Positions 50,895 through 64,000 of a stretch of 64,000 bases of DNA are shown here, piece after piece (within the stretch, counting starts at the first letter, position 1; each line of letters opens with the position of its first letter). This stretch comes from Apostichopus japonicus (taxonomy: Eukaryota > Echinodermata > Holothuroidea > Aspidochirotida > Stichopodidae), in the NCBI RefSeq assembly GCF_037975245.1, contig NC_092570.1, forward strand, positions 7,441,001-7,505,000. The letters run 5' to 3'. The translations under genes were made by a program, and so were the position numbers. The notes under the pieces are model-generated. The model was not told the origin of the DNA. It searched no databases and worked only from the letters and a program-made list of their open reading frames with translations.

Positions 50895-51113
50895 ATTCTC
50901 CTCTCCTCCTCATACCTCCTCATCCGCCCCCCTCCCTGGGTACCATCCCCTCCCAGTTGTAGTTTATATAGGCATCTACAACCGAGTTAGACCTCCCATA
51001 GACTTTCTTTCCCCCTCCCCCTTCCTTGTATCCCCTCCCTTCGCCCCCTCCCCAATCCACCGATCAAAACAACCCCTCCCCTATCCACCCATCACAACAC
51101 CCCTCCCACGACG
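50895..51113. repeat. Pyrimidine-rich (C/T) tract
   Basis: About 220 bp dominated by CCCCTCCC, CCTCCTCA and CCCCCTCCC words, interrupted by short mixed stretches. Near the end an imperfect pair of units (CCAATCCACCGATCAAAACA and CTATCCACCCATCACAACA) suggests a small local duplication. Confidence 0.7.
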
Positions 51114-53357
51114 ACGAATAGACAAACGTGTTATACAATATAGCTTTGAATATATTATTCATAACTCTATACATAGACTATCGTTATTAGACGGGACTTG
51201 TTTCGCAGTTATTTCTAGTTTACAGTGAAAGGGCCCTCCCTAAAACCAACGGTATAAAGCAGCCTTAACTTTGCAAGCATTGTGAGTTTTCGTGACAGCT
51301 GGAATTTCGAAGACAGCGCATGCGCGACTTAATAATATCGAAATCTAAGACATTTATAGGAGGCGTATTGTAGTTGTAACTGATCGCGCCAAGTTGTATT
51401 TCAGACTGTCAAAAATTGCCTCGTGATAATCCCGATTGATGATAAATAATTTACCGTGCAAAATTGCCGTGAATCTGAATAAAGTATTGCCATTTTTCAG
51501 CAAAGTGTAAACAGAGAACACTTGCACTGTATTGGCGTTATTGATAAGCGCTTGAACGCTTATCATACTCTTCACTTAATTCATGTTCTCATTTTCTCTT
51601 TCGCTTTTGTCTTTCAACGTTGCTGTGTACAAAAGCCTGGGATATTCTTTCTGAAATTGGATAAATTGTTGGATCAGTGGTCAAAACTTAGTGCCATGAC
51701 AAATATATTGGAAGCTTGACTTTAAATAATAAAAAAAATAATTATACTAGAACAAAAAAAAACAAAAAAAAAAACATGAGACCAGGTGCAAGACAGACTT
51801 GTAGGAATTACTTGGGCAAATACGGCTGTTTTGGTGACATGTGTCGGTAACATCACACATAACCTACCTTATAAGTTTTGTTTGGCATACTGCGGGAATA
51901 ATTAAAGGTACGACTTTTGATTGACTTTTGATTCTTCAATGACGAAACAAAGATGACACTTAAACGTCACTTTTCTATAAACCGATATTTTGTTTTCAAT
52001 CACTTGGCAAAAACTTAAAAGATACTTTGTAAGTCATTAAGCCTACTTCAGAAAGTTACAAATTATGGAGGAAAAGATATGCAGTCCCTTGGTGCCCAGA
52101 AATCCGGTACTAGATACTGATAGGATTGGTGTACACGGCTTTCTTATTTCCTTCTTTAGACAACTCATTACGTAACTATTTCTCGGATTGAGGTACGTTC
52201 GGGGACGAGCACGCATGGATCTAACATTTAAGGCGTGATTCATGAAGGGAAATTATGACAAGCGTCAGAAATTACATCCAACGTGTTTCAAATTGTTAAT
52301 TTTACATTTAAGACATGGTTAACTTACAAACATTGGAGGAGAAGGTCAATGTTTCGTAATCTCATGAAAGTTTGTTTCTGTGTGTGTGTATGGGGACTGA
52401 AAAACGTTCTGTTTTTATCCTGGTTTTCGAACGATGACCATTTGAGGGATACTAATGCGGGGATTTTATGATATATGATAGATGGTTGACGTACATAAGA
52501 CGAATATTAGTGTCGAATACATTTGAAGAATTGTGAAGTAATTTGGACATCAAACGATGCAGTTTCCTTTACATGTCAATATTCCATTTGATCCTGAAAG
52601 TTTAGTATGTAGAACTCATTTCCCCCATTGCAATCAATACAGATAACACTATTCCCGCCCCCCCCCCCCCCAACGCCTTCCAACATAATTTTTTAAATGA
52701 AGATAAGTGGTGGCGCTATTGCAAATACCATTACAACCAGGCTGCGACACACTTTTAATGTGATTTGCAGATGAGATAATATGAAAAAATATATAACTGT
52801 TTCCCGAACGCAAACGTTTTTCACTTCGACTTTCTGTTTTATGCAATAAAACACATGCACCAATATATCTGTCGCCTGTATAATCGAGTTAAGCAACCCC
52901 CTACCCACCCACTCTTTTTTCATACTTGGTCCAAGCAAAATGTGCCAATAGAATTGAACTCAGCAATATGTCCTTTCTCAAATGCATAGTTGAAGCTATA
53001 GAAAACTACTTAAAACCGCAGTAAGTGGATGGAAATGGAAGTTGGGGATTGGAATTGGAGGGGGAGGGGGAGGGGGACAGGTTGCCCTCCGTTAACGCAC
53101 AACATGAACTTATACGATTACCGAAGAGTGACGGATTTTGTGTGGGGAAAGGAAACTGCCTTTGCCTCTCATGATCGGTTTTGTGTACGATTGTAACCGT
53201 GCCGACTATCGGCCAATTACTACTTTATGCATAACCAACTAAAAAGGAACATGAAATAGGATGATACAAAAAAAATAATGATAATAACTTAAACTATAAA
53301 TGTTGGTTTACTATAGCTGAAGGATTTAACGAATTATCTTCGAAAATCAATTTGATG
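51114..53357. other. Intergenic DNA
   Basis: No gene recognised. It contains a 9-bp perfect hairpin (51542..51565), a C14 run (52658..52671) and a GGGAGGGGGA patch near 53059..53078. Confidence 0.5.
51542..51565. repeat. Perfect 9-bp inverted repeat
   Basis: TGATAAGCG (51542..51550) and CGCTTATCA (51557..51565) are exact reverse complements around CTTGAA. It is a small stand-alone hairpin of unknown role. Confidence 0.75.
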
Positions 53358-53365
53358 TGTGTGTG

Positions 53366-53728
53366 CCGGGGGTAGGAAGCTTCCAAAAAGTGGGGGCACA
53401 GCATCAGAGGGGCACTTTCTCATTCCACAACCACCACTCGTTATGCTATAAACCGATACACACCGGCCATATCACTTAAAGATATACTATTTATTGAGAC
53501 TGTTTATTGTAAACCGTGATACAAAAAGATATGGGATGCCATTTTAAAAATAGCATGTGCAGACTAAACACAAATAATTAAAATAAAATATAAAAATTAA
53601 CAAAACATACCCAAAAGACAGATCTTCATCAAAGGGGTACACTTTATTTGCCAGTAGGGCACATTTGCTATTTTGGAAAAAAGTGGGGGAACTTCCCACA
53701 GTGCCCCCCCCCCGGCTCCTACCCCCTG
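53366..53728 (-). mobile_element. hAT-type MITE, copy 2 (363 bp, inverted)
   Basis: This is the reverse-complement relative of the element at 41543..41864. Read on the minus strand it begins CAGGGGGTAGGAGCC and shares the interior words CAAATGTGCCCTACTGGCAA, GGCCGGTGTGTATCGGTTTA and GGTGGTTGTGGAATGAGAAA. The 8-bp flanks TGTGTGTG (53358..53365 and 53729..53736) are identical, though in a GT-rich context this is weaker proof than in copy 1. It is about 40 bp longer than copy 1 in the AT-rich centre. It has no coding capacity. Confidence 0.88.
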
Positions 53729-53736
53729 TGTGTGTG

Positions 53737-56502
<2,766 letters not shown>

Positions 56503-56554
56503 GTGTGTGTTGACGGCGAGCGGGGAAGCAAGAAGAAGGGGGGGGGGGGGTGTT

Positions 56555-56601
56555 CTATCTATCTATACTATCTATCTAACTATCTATCTATCTATCTATC
56601 T

Positions 56602-56637
<36 letters not shown>

Positions 56638-56672
56638 CTTCTATCACTATCTATCTATCTATCTATCTATCT
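56555..56672. repeat. (CTAT)n, imperfect second block
   Basis: Interrupted CTAT units (ACTATCTAA, TTCTATCT, TTCTATCA variants). A spacer of about 50 bp containing a G13 run (56538..56550) separates it from the main array. Confidence 0.93.
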
Positions 56673-59600
56673 ATGCTTTAAATATTCCACCTAAGGTAGA
56701 TCTAATGCAGACTTTTGATCGAGTTTTTGCCAGGTAAATTCTTAATAAACGTTAACACATAATGATCTGTTTGCAACGGCAGCTCATTTAATTCACTGGT
56801 CGGGTTTTCTTTGAAATGTATCATAAGGAAACCTGAGTGTGTTTTTAACTAATTGGACGTTTGTTTTCAACAATCACTACTATGAAAATTGTTGGAGATA
56901 CGACAATGTTGAGAATGGAATAAAGTTAGTATAATTAGCCATGTACACTATACTTAAAGTTCACTTGTTGACAGAAATAAACAACATACAGTAGGCTCTC
57001 TTAGTGGGAATCAGTCGTCATAATGTTGAGAATACTACAAGATGTAGGTCTGCTAAGACTTCTACCGTACCAGCTAAAATAGCCCCATGCATTAATTTAT
57101 TACAAGCTATACTTCAATATAATTCTGTTTTAAATTTTGTGCTGTGGACATAATTAGTTCTGTTTTCAGTTTTGTATTGTGGACTAAGTTCTGGGTACAA
57201 TATATGACTTAGATCTCGGTTATTCAACGGCAAATATTTCATGATAAAATTAAATGTGTGTTTTAGTTTTATTTCTTAAATTTAGAATTTTAATTGCACC
57301 ATTAATAAGTACCGTAATACTATACTAGTTGCGTAAAAAATAAGGAAAATTGTTATATATAACCCCTTAATTCCTCTACCCCCGCCCACCTCCCTCCATT
57401 CCCTTCTCAATGACGTATAGCCTATCTAGCAACAAGCCTGTATCTCGCTAATACGTTTCCCTTGTTTGGTATACATTACCCAAAGCGCGGAGCCAGTGTG
57501 TGGGGTGTAGACCCACCCCACCCCTCCCCACCCCTCCCCGCGGCCCTCTTCAACCTCAAACAACATGCGGGGATGGACTTCAGTGACTCTTGGGCCACAG
57601 TCCTCCTTTATAAAATCCTACATTCCCATTGTACACCGCTCCCTCTCTCCCTAGTTCCTAGTTAATGTGTTAACAATGTTTGTCTTATATATGATAATCC
57701 ACTCCCCCTCCCCTACCCCCTCACACATAAATACTACACACAGTAGAATTTACCAGATGAAGTCACTCGCACTTCACTGAGGTAAAACATACCCCTGATG
57801 AATGCGGTTTGGCTCACACCGGGTTTATCACATCGATTCAGCGTGCACTTGTTTTACCTCTAGGTCAATCACATGTCTTTGTGTCTGTTGGTGGAAAGTG
57901 GAGTGGGGGTGGGGTGGGATGGGGAGGTTAGTGAGAGTGTCGATGTCTCTGGTGGGTTTTATAACTACATAATTACCGGCCTTATTTCGACCGTGGGATG
58001 GCCGTAAATAACAATTTTTCGACGATTTCGTTTTATTTTTATTTTTGCATGATTCGTGGGTGGAGAACATGGATATATGTTTGGAATTAAGGTCCCCCAA
58101 CTTATACTTGTCGCTTCAACATTCAAAAGTTAACTCTGAACCCGAACTCGACCAAATTAAACCGCTCGAGTACTCAAGTGTACTAAGCTCGAGAACATAG
58201 GCTAAGCTTTGCAGGAAAAGAAAGTTTTTTTTTCTTTCTTTGCATACAATTCAATCATTGTAATGAACATAACTTAATGTGCGGGTGTAAACTACTAAAG
58301 AGAATTTGGAATAATGGATTTATTATAAGACTTATAACCCTCCCCCTACACCCTCTCCCCCCCCCCAACCCCATCCCACTTTTACCCACCCCCGCATCCC
58401 CTCGAAGAATATCTTTACATATTTTCTGACTGCATTGTTACATTCTCCAGTTCTCTCTACACACTTGAAAAAAAAAGTTCATCCGTGAACAATTCTTCAG
58501 AGGTGTTTTACTTCCTTGTATTGAACTCTTAACATTTCACTTTGTTTGGTGATTAAAGACATTTTTTTCAATCAATGGTAAAGTACTTGAAGTCAGTGAA
58601 AAATTTCCCACAGAATAGCTATTGTTTCGTTAACTTTCCCCTTTTGTCGAAAGTGAAAAGAGTATCAGATATAAAGAAGAGCTCATAAGTACCTTATGCA
58701 TCTTACATTTCATGATACAACGGCGGTGTCAAGTGGCACGAAAATTATGTATTTTATTTATTACAAGGGATCCATCGAACCAGGAAGTTATGATTTGTGA
58801 AAGTAAGAATTAACTTAGACCACTCGAAGAGTTAAGAAGATTTTTTTTCTTTTGTAAAAGGCAAAGCAAACAAAATATGTGAAAAAACAACCGACCACGC
58901 GAGATCTTCTCATTTTTGTTTGTGGTCAAAAATGAACTTCCCGATAGATATAGATACAAAATCGAGTTATTTGTTCTCCATATTGGAGGATACCGATTAT
59001 AGATTTGCTATTTTCGAACCAGGTCAAACTTCTTGCTCCGACTTCCACTTGACCAACCATCCCCTACCCTTTCCCACCCCACCGTCGCATTGGGGGAACG
59101 GAAATGAAAATTGTTATTATTCTCCTATTGAGAACTTACAGAGTGTTCATATGTCAGTTAATGTTGTATATATATAAAGGGGTCGATGATGAACATCTTG
59201 AGCGAAACACCTTACTTTTGTTTGAAAAAGATGATAGATTAAAGTGTTTTTGCCTTACACAGTTTGCATATAGTGATCGTGTTGTATACGTTTTATTATT
59301 AGTAGGCTATCAAGCACTGTTTGTAAGTATAACTGCTATAGTGAATGTTGAATTTGAAGAAAGACGTGATGAATCCATGGAAATCATACATGGATACAAA
59401 TACTATTCCAAAAACATTTCTAGAGCGAATGTACACATGCATAAACCATGCATGCAGTAAAAGGTTGCTTCAATTGTTTAGTTTATCAATTAAACATATT
59501 TGGATGTCATCTCTCAAGTATATCTCAATTTGCCCTTTGGCAAATAGAGATGACAAAGTCATGTTGTGATCAAGCGTTTAGAATTTATAATGTGATGTAT

Positions 59601-59832
59601 TATAGTTTATCGTCATCGTCATCATAATATGATACTTCAATAACCATTAAAGACATTAAACAAACCAACAAAAAAATGTGAAAAGTTTGAAATTGAAAAC
59701 AGATGTAAAGACGTAACCTATATATACACTCAAATTTGTTTACAGTTTGTCCAATAACATATTTTTTTATCAGTTTTCTTCTTTACCTATCATATCCCGC
59801 CTCTTATTTTTTTAAGGAGACGGGACTTGCAT
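56673..59832. other. Intergenic DNA
   Basis: No gene recognised. There are several C-rich patches (57370..57400, 57509..57545, 57703..57722, 58338..58400) and a C10 run (58357..58366). The open frame at 59104..59460 (+) has no known domain. Confidence 0.45.
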
Positions 59833-59905
59833 GAGAGTAGGGTAGGGTAGGGTATGGGAGAGGAAGGGAAGGGGATGGGTTGGGTGGGATGGGAGGGAGG
59901 GAGGA
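59833..59905 (+). repeat. G-rich tract with (TAGGG)n
   Basis: GAGTAGGGTAGGGTAGGGTA is followed by GGGA/GGGTT-rich sequence. It satisfies the canonical G-quadruplex pattern on the plus strand. It differs from the TTAGGG telomere unit and is too short to be telomeric. Confidence 0.75.
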
Positions 59906-60216
59906 CGAGAGCAACCTGGCAGGGGCGGGAAGATGAACAGCTTTTAATGACCTATAATCATAAACCAACTTACAGAAAGTCAAATAGCAACCCGAAACAA
60001 TTATTAAGAAAGGAATATATGCTTCTTCCTTTACATGGTCTAGATAGAGAAGCACATGCATGCTCCACTTCATTTGAGCGCACTTTAATCAATCGAGAAC
60101 AAACGAACGCAATCGAAGGTGGATTGTTGTCTTAGATTATTCCTTATCGATGACGAACTCCTGTTTAGTATTCCCCTTTAAAGAATCGCGTCTTTTCAAT
60201 TTGAGCCTGTATTAAG
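59906..60216. other. Intergenic DNA
   Basis: No clear feature. If the minus-strand exon at 60217..60419 is real, this would be its 3' UTR side, but no canonical AATAAA is seen on that strand here. Confidence 0.4.
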
Positions 60217-60419
60217 TCAAACAGTGTGTTTGTTTTGGTCAGAATACCATCCCCTGTCCTTTAGTCGGGCACTATTGTCCGCGTGGAGCCTTTCACTGAA
60301 TAATTTTGATTCATATACTCTGAGATATTGTTCCTCCATCCATTCAGCTTGGCGAATATCTAAACAATCTTGCATAGAACCCTCATGAAAGGCACCATAT
60401 TCATGAAAATCCCAACGCC
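60217..60419 (-). CDS. Candidate 3'-terminal coding exon, unknown protein
   Basis: A minus-strand open frame ending in TGA (60217..60219). A plausible splice acceptor lies just upstream: a pyrimidine-rich stretch, then ATTGTATGTATGCAG ending at 60420. The roughly 67 residues start RWDFHEYGAFHEGSMQDCLD and are rich in Asp, Glu, Arg and aromatic residues. That is unlike the Ile/Lys/Asn-rich frames elsewhere in this AT-rich DNA. I do not recognise the protein. It may be a real exon, a pseudogene piece or chance. The open stretch at 61505..61800 on the same strand could be an upstream exon. Confidence 0.28.
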
Positions 60420-61504
60420 CTGCATACATACAATAGTTATTGTGCCGTTGTTACACAGTAAAAGAAGAGAAGAAAAAGACTTCCATTGAAATTTAGAAAA
60501 GACAACCTTCACTAGCATATAAAGGTATTGTCAAGCAAGTATAATATTGTGTGTAGTCGCCTGGGTAAGTGTCGAACTGTTAGCTTAGGGTATCATTCAC
60601 AACAAGAAGCCCAGAGTAATAGGAACAGGGAAAGACAAAATGGGGGAAAATATCACACAATTTCTGCTGTTTATGATCCCTCCCAGACTCGCACATTACT
60701 GCGAATTATCTGTGAATGTTGCTAACAGTTCGGCGCGTACCCGTCCGGTGATCTGACGTCACGTGAGTAAGTACAGTTTCAGTGCAAATTAAAGTTCGTC
60801 TGCGCATATATGCCTTAAGCATATATCGTGTGAAAGTTTTGAAATGGTGTCTCTTTTCTTTTGGAGGGGGGGGGGGGGAGTTATCAAGAATTCGTTCATA
60901 TATCTTTGGTCATGCGGATAATGTAGAAGTAAAGCCAAATTGGTTGCAATGACTGTGACCTTGTACACTATCCATGTTTTCCAAACTGACGCCATGTATT
61001 ATGTGTATACAGCCAAGACATTGTTTACAATTAACACACTGAACTTGTAAGGTTTTATGATATGTGATCTTATCACGGGATTTAGAAAACAATTCTTGTT
61101 TTTTATACTTGCTATTTTTACAATGATGCAGACGCATGAATTTGTCATAATCTTAAATCAGAAGACTATTTGCACTACACATAACCTATAGGGACATCGT
61201 ATACATCGTCACACTGTATGTATGGTATGGTAGCTGAGTGTTGGCAAGCTGAACAAAATGGCGGATCGCTGCCAAGTAGGACTTATAGGACTTTATTCAG
61301 AAAATGCAATGAAGTGAATCTGCAAAAATGGCTCGAACACGCCATGGAATGCTAGGTTCCATATTATTTCTCACCAGTAATTGCTTGAAAGAGGTGTCGT
61401 TCTATTGTGAAAATCAGTGATGCGAGACCTTAGATCTCGCTCGTGATAACATGTCTTTGAAAGTTACTTTGAAATTGGCTGCGTCATTTGGTTAGTGGTT
61501 TTAG
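60420..61504. other. Non-coding or possible intron
   Basis: It holds an overlapping CRE/E-box pair (60754..60766), a G13 run (60866..60878) and an open frame at 60910..61137 (-) with Cys-X2-Cys pairs but no known domain. Confidence 0.35.
60754..60766. promoter_or_regulatory. Overlapping CRE and TCACGTGA E-box
   Basis: TGACGTCA (60754..60761) overlaps TCACGTGA (60759..60766), giving two full consensus palindromes in 13 bp. They sit within a GC-richer patch (CGGCGCGTACCCGTCCGG just upstream). A regulatory role is inferred. Confidence 0.35.
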
Positions 61505-61800
61505 CTATATATATATATGTCCCGAACTGTAGTAATAAAAAAGGCCGAACCCTTCGTTGCATTCTTGTGTTCGGTTAAGGAAGTAAAGTTCGTGCACTTT
61601 TAGAAGAGCATCAACAACAAACCGCAGTAAAGTGAATGAGCGAGGAAAAATGTCGCCGGCCTTGACCAGTTTGGTTGACATCCAATGAGATCTTTCAACT
61701 TGTAGTTTACCATCGTACACAATTCTGCAACCTTCTTCCGCATAAAGATGATATAACCCATCCATATAGTTATGAGCCAGGGACGCAATCACGTATAGTC
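61505..61800 (-). CDS. Candidate coding exon or pseudogene fragment, unknown protein
   Basis: Open from a possible splice acceptor (TTTATTCTAG ending at 61801) to a TAG near 61505. The translated stretch, including HNYMDGLYHLYAEEGCRIVY and RFVVDALLKVHELYF, has balanced, coding-like composition. The last 20 or so codons run into TA-rich sequence and are probably non-coding, so a splice donor would lie before about 61555, but no strong GTAAGT-type donor is visible. I assign no family and no function. Confidence 0.22.
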
Positions 61801-63515
61801 CTAGAATAAACTCATGGGATCAGCCCCCCCCCCCAGCCACCCCTTCCCCCTCACCCAAAGGTAAACAGAAAATTACAAAACTTAGTGTGCAGAACATGAA
61901 TATATAACATGTTCGTGTGGTGAAACCAATAGTCTACGAAACTTCTTCATCATTATATTAGTTGCCAAATATAACGCCGTTTCGTAACTAGGCACCCTCC
62001 ATTTTACCCAAATTTTTCCCCTTGGACTCCTCCCCTGGACGAATTAACATCTCATCACATCCACTACCCCACTACAAGAAAGTAAGGTGGTTGCACCCGG
62101 CATGTATAGCGTATAACAAGAAATGTCCTAATATTACACATACTATATATTCACACTGTTTTGATATTCTCAGAAAATCGCTTCTCAAAGACTTACCGGT
62201 ATAATGATCAATTGAACTAAATATGAGAGAATTTTGACATTATATTTGATACAGTACAAAACAGCACAAATCTTTGGGCAAATCAAAAATCGGGCCAATC
62301 TTAAACCCCGAGTCATCTTTAAATTTATGTGATAAAGATGTCGGTGTTTAACCATCCCTCTCACCACCAATCCATCCCCCCTCTCCCCCTCAACACCATG
62401 AACCCCAACTAATGTTCAGTTTGAGAGATACACATAAATGTGACAATTCTTGCATATACAAGACTGGATTAAATCAAGGCAATGTACATTCAGAAAATTG
62501 AATTGCTCCAAACAGCAAACGTCCTAACGCGTGGTCATGTGGTTGAGACTTTCATTTTGCGTGACGTCGTCATTGCCTGTAGAAAGTTGAACAAAACGTG
62601 GAAGAGCTGGATGTGTAGGCCTATATTTCAAGATTTATAATATATATATATATATAAATATATATTTCAGGATATAGCTATTTCATAAAGAAAGTTTGGT
62701 TAAATCACTCCTTTTATTTGATATTAAGAAAACGTGTCTTAGTCAGTCGTGACAGAGTGATGAAAGCCTTTTGCTAATCCAGTACAGAGACTTGCAAGAG
62801 GGTTAAGCTGAGAAGGTGTGATACAAATTCTAACCAAGCTCTTCATTAGTCCCATATTTTAAGCCGACTTGTTGCTCGAACACCTAATAAATAAGTGATT
62901 TGAAAACAACATGTGCTAAGCCAGTATGCGACGACAAGATCTTAACCGTTCATGAATTATTCAGCATCTGACGATAAAACGAAGATGAGTGTCAGCGGGC
63001 TATACACATGAGCACAAAAAACGTGCAAATGTTTACAAGTCATAAACTTGCATGCACGCAAGTAGTACCCGTAGGATGCCAACCCCTGCTGCCGAGTCTA
63101 TATACAAAATAACAGATTCTGTATATTCAGGCATATATATACTTCAGATTTAAATCTATATTGTTTACAATATATCAAATAAGTACCTTTCGTCAGCGCT
63201 TAGATTGAATATTTCAATCTCACATTCGATTGAAAGTTTTTATATATATAAATATATATGCAAATAATTGCTGACGTCACAATGTATAATACAATACCCG
63301 AACTGATTGACTATTTCTATATATACTTCAGAACGAATGAGATCCGATCAAGATGTGTTTCTTGCGTTTTTCAATTCATTTAGATTTGGTTACCTATCTA
63401 AAAAATTTGATTTAATTTACTGAAATCAAATCTATCAAATAAATCCATTAATTTATTTATAATTTAGTTCAATAATCCACAATGTTGCTGAAAAGATTGA
63501 TCCAGAAAATCTTGA

Positions 63516-63520
<5 letters not shown>
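61801..63520. other. AT-rich intergenic DNA
   Basis: No gene identified. It includes a C11 run (61824..61834), TAGGCCTA near 62615, and an octamer ATGCAAAT (63258..63265) just before a CRE palindrome (63272..63279). Confidence 0.45.

Positions 63521-63590
<70 letters not shown>
63521..63590. repeat. (TA)n microsatellite
   Basis: About 70 bp of pure TA dinucleotides. Confidence 0.95.
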
Positions 63591-63593
<3 letters not shown>

Positions 63594-63965
63594 AAATGTA
63601 TAGAAATCAGAGATCAGAATAAAATTATAACCGATTTAGGATTAATTTATCAGGTTAAATGATTGCGCTTGCATCGCTCCCACGTTACCACTCAAATATA
63701 GTTGAACGCATATTACCTTGTATTTATTATATTAATTGTTTATATTAATTTTGTTATAATATCTATTATATATATATTATATAGTGGTGGGGAGAAATTT
63801 CAAAATGTGAAAAAGAGGTATTACTCTATAAGGGGTGAAAAATAGTATCGATCAAGTCGTTATTAACCTATCCTTTAATTTGCATAAAAAATAGGATTAC
63901 AAGTCGTAACTAACTGGTAACTGGTGTACTATTATCATTATATATGTTATCAGTTAACTGGTTTT

Positions 63966-63967
<2 letters not shown>
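63591..63967. other. AT-rich intergenic DNA
   Basis: Nothing recognisable apart from TATATTATATA-rich patches. Confidence 0.5.

Positions 63968-64000
<33 letters not shown>
63968..64000. repeat. (TA)n microsatellite running off the window
   Basis: Pure TA to the last base. Its full length cannot be seen. Confidence 0.9.

Noticed and set aside
59837-59852. Telomere-like repeat TAGGG
   Set aside because: Only about three units, and TAGGG is not the TTAGGG animal telomere unit.

Overview
The window looks like animal DNA. It is AT-rich and gene-poor, crowded with micro- and minisatellites, and it holds one clearly recognisable protein gene: an intronless SoxB1 (Sox1/2/3-type) transcription factor at 46344..47411 on the plus strand. 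The coding sequence, including its post-HMG motifs, is typical of a bilaterian SoxB1. An invertebrate deuterostome, perhaps an echinoderm such as a sea cucumber, is my best guess. That rests on the Sox protein plus a general impression of the repeats and the frequent TAGGCCTA/TAGCCTA words, so it is inference and not an identification.

Layout. 1-46 kb is essentially a gene desert. It carries a 71-bp minisatellite (2.48-3.9 kb), a ~162-bp tandem repeat (4.8-5.3 kb), a 16-bp minisatellite (6.6-6.9 kb), and many long (TA)n tracts (7.0, 7.7, 9.5, 10.5, 12.3, 13.1, 18.1, 19.3, 26.1, 26.5, 32.0, 36.2, 38.2, 63.5 and 64.0 kb). It also carries an ACTAT pentamer array (10.5-10.8 kb), a foldback MITE built of GATATC-cored repeats (15.69-15.97 kb) and a tRNA-derived SINE (20.9-21.3 kb). 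Further along are a 1.26-kb CCCCTCAT octamer array (23.1-24.35 kb), a ~100-bp tandem repeat carrying cAMP-response-element palindromes (27.0-27.2 kb) and a 23-bp minisatellite with a 157-bp higher-order unit (28.8-29.4 kb). A 322-bp hAT-type MITE with a perfect 8-bp target duplication lies at 41.5-41.9 kb.

The Sox locus spans roughly 45.6-49.3 kb. A proximal upstream region has a near-consensus POU:SOX composite element, two inverted CCAAT boxes, an E2F-like site, TCF/LEF-like sites and a CRE palindrome. The single coding exon is followed by an AT-rich, repeat-free tract that probably holds a long 3' UTR, with AATAAA signals at 48925 and 49283. The proximal motifs suggest, as an inference, autoregulation by SoxB1 with a POU partner.

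Downstream of the Sox gene are a second, oppositely oriented copy of the same hAT MITE (53.37-53.73 kb) and an uninterrupted run of 242 CTAT units (55.5-56.5 kb). Two minus-strand open stretches at 60.2 and 61.5-61.8 kb have coding-like composition. They may be exons of an unrecognised gene or a pseudogene.

Across the window two features stand out statistically by eye: about 14 exact TGACGTCA palindromes where chance predicts less than one, and more than 20 G or C homopolymers of 10 bases or longer. No rRNA gene, intact tRNA gene, CRISPR array or intact autonomous transposon was found.
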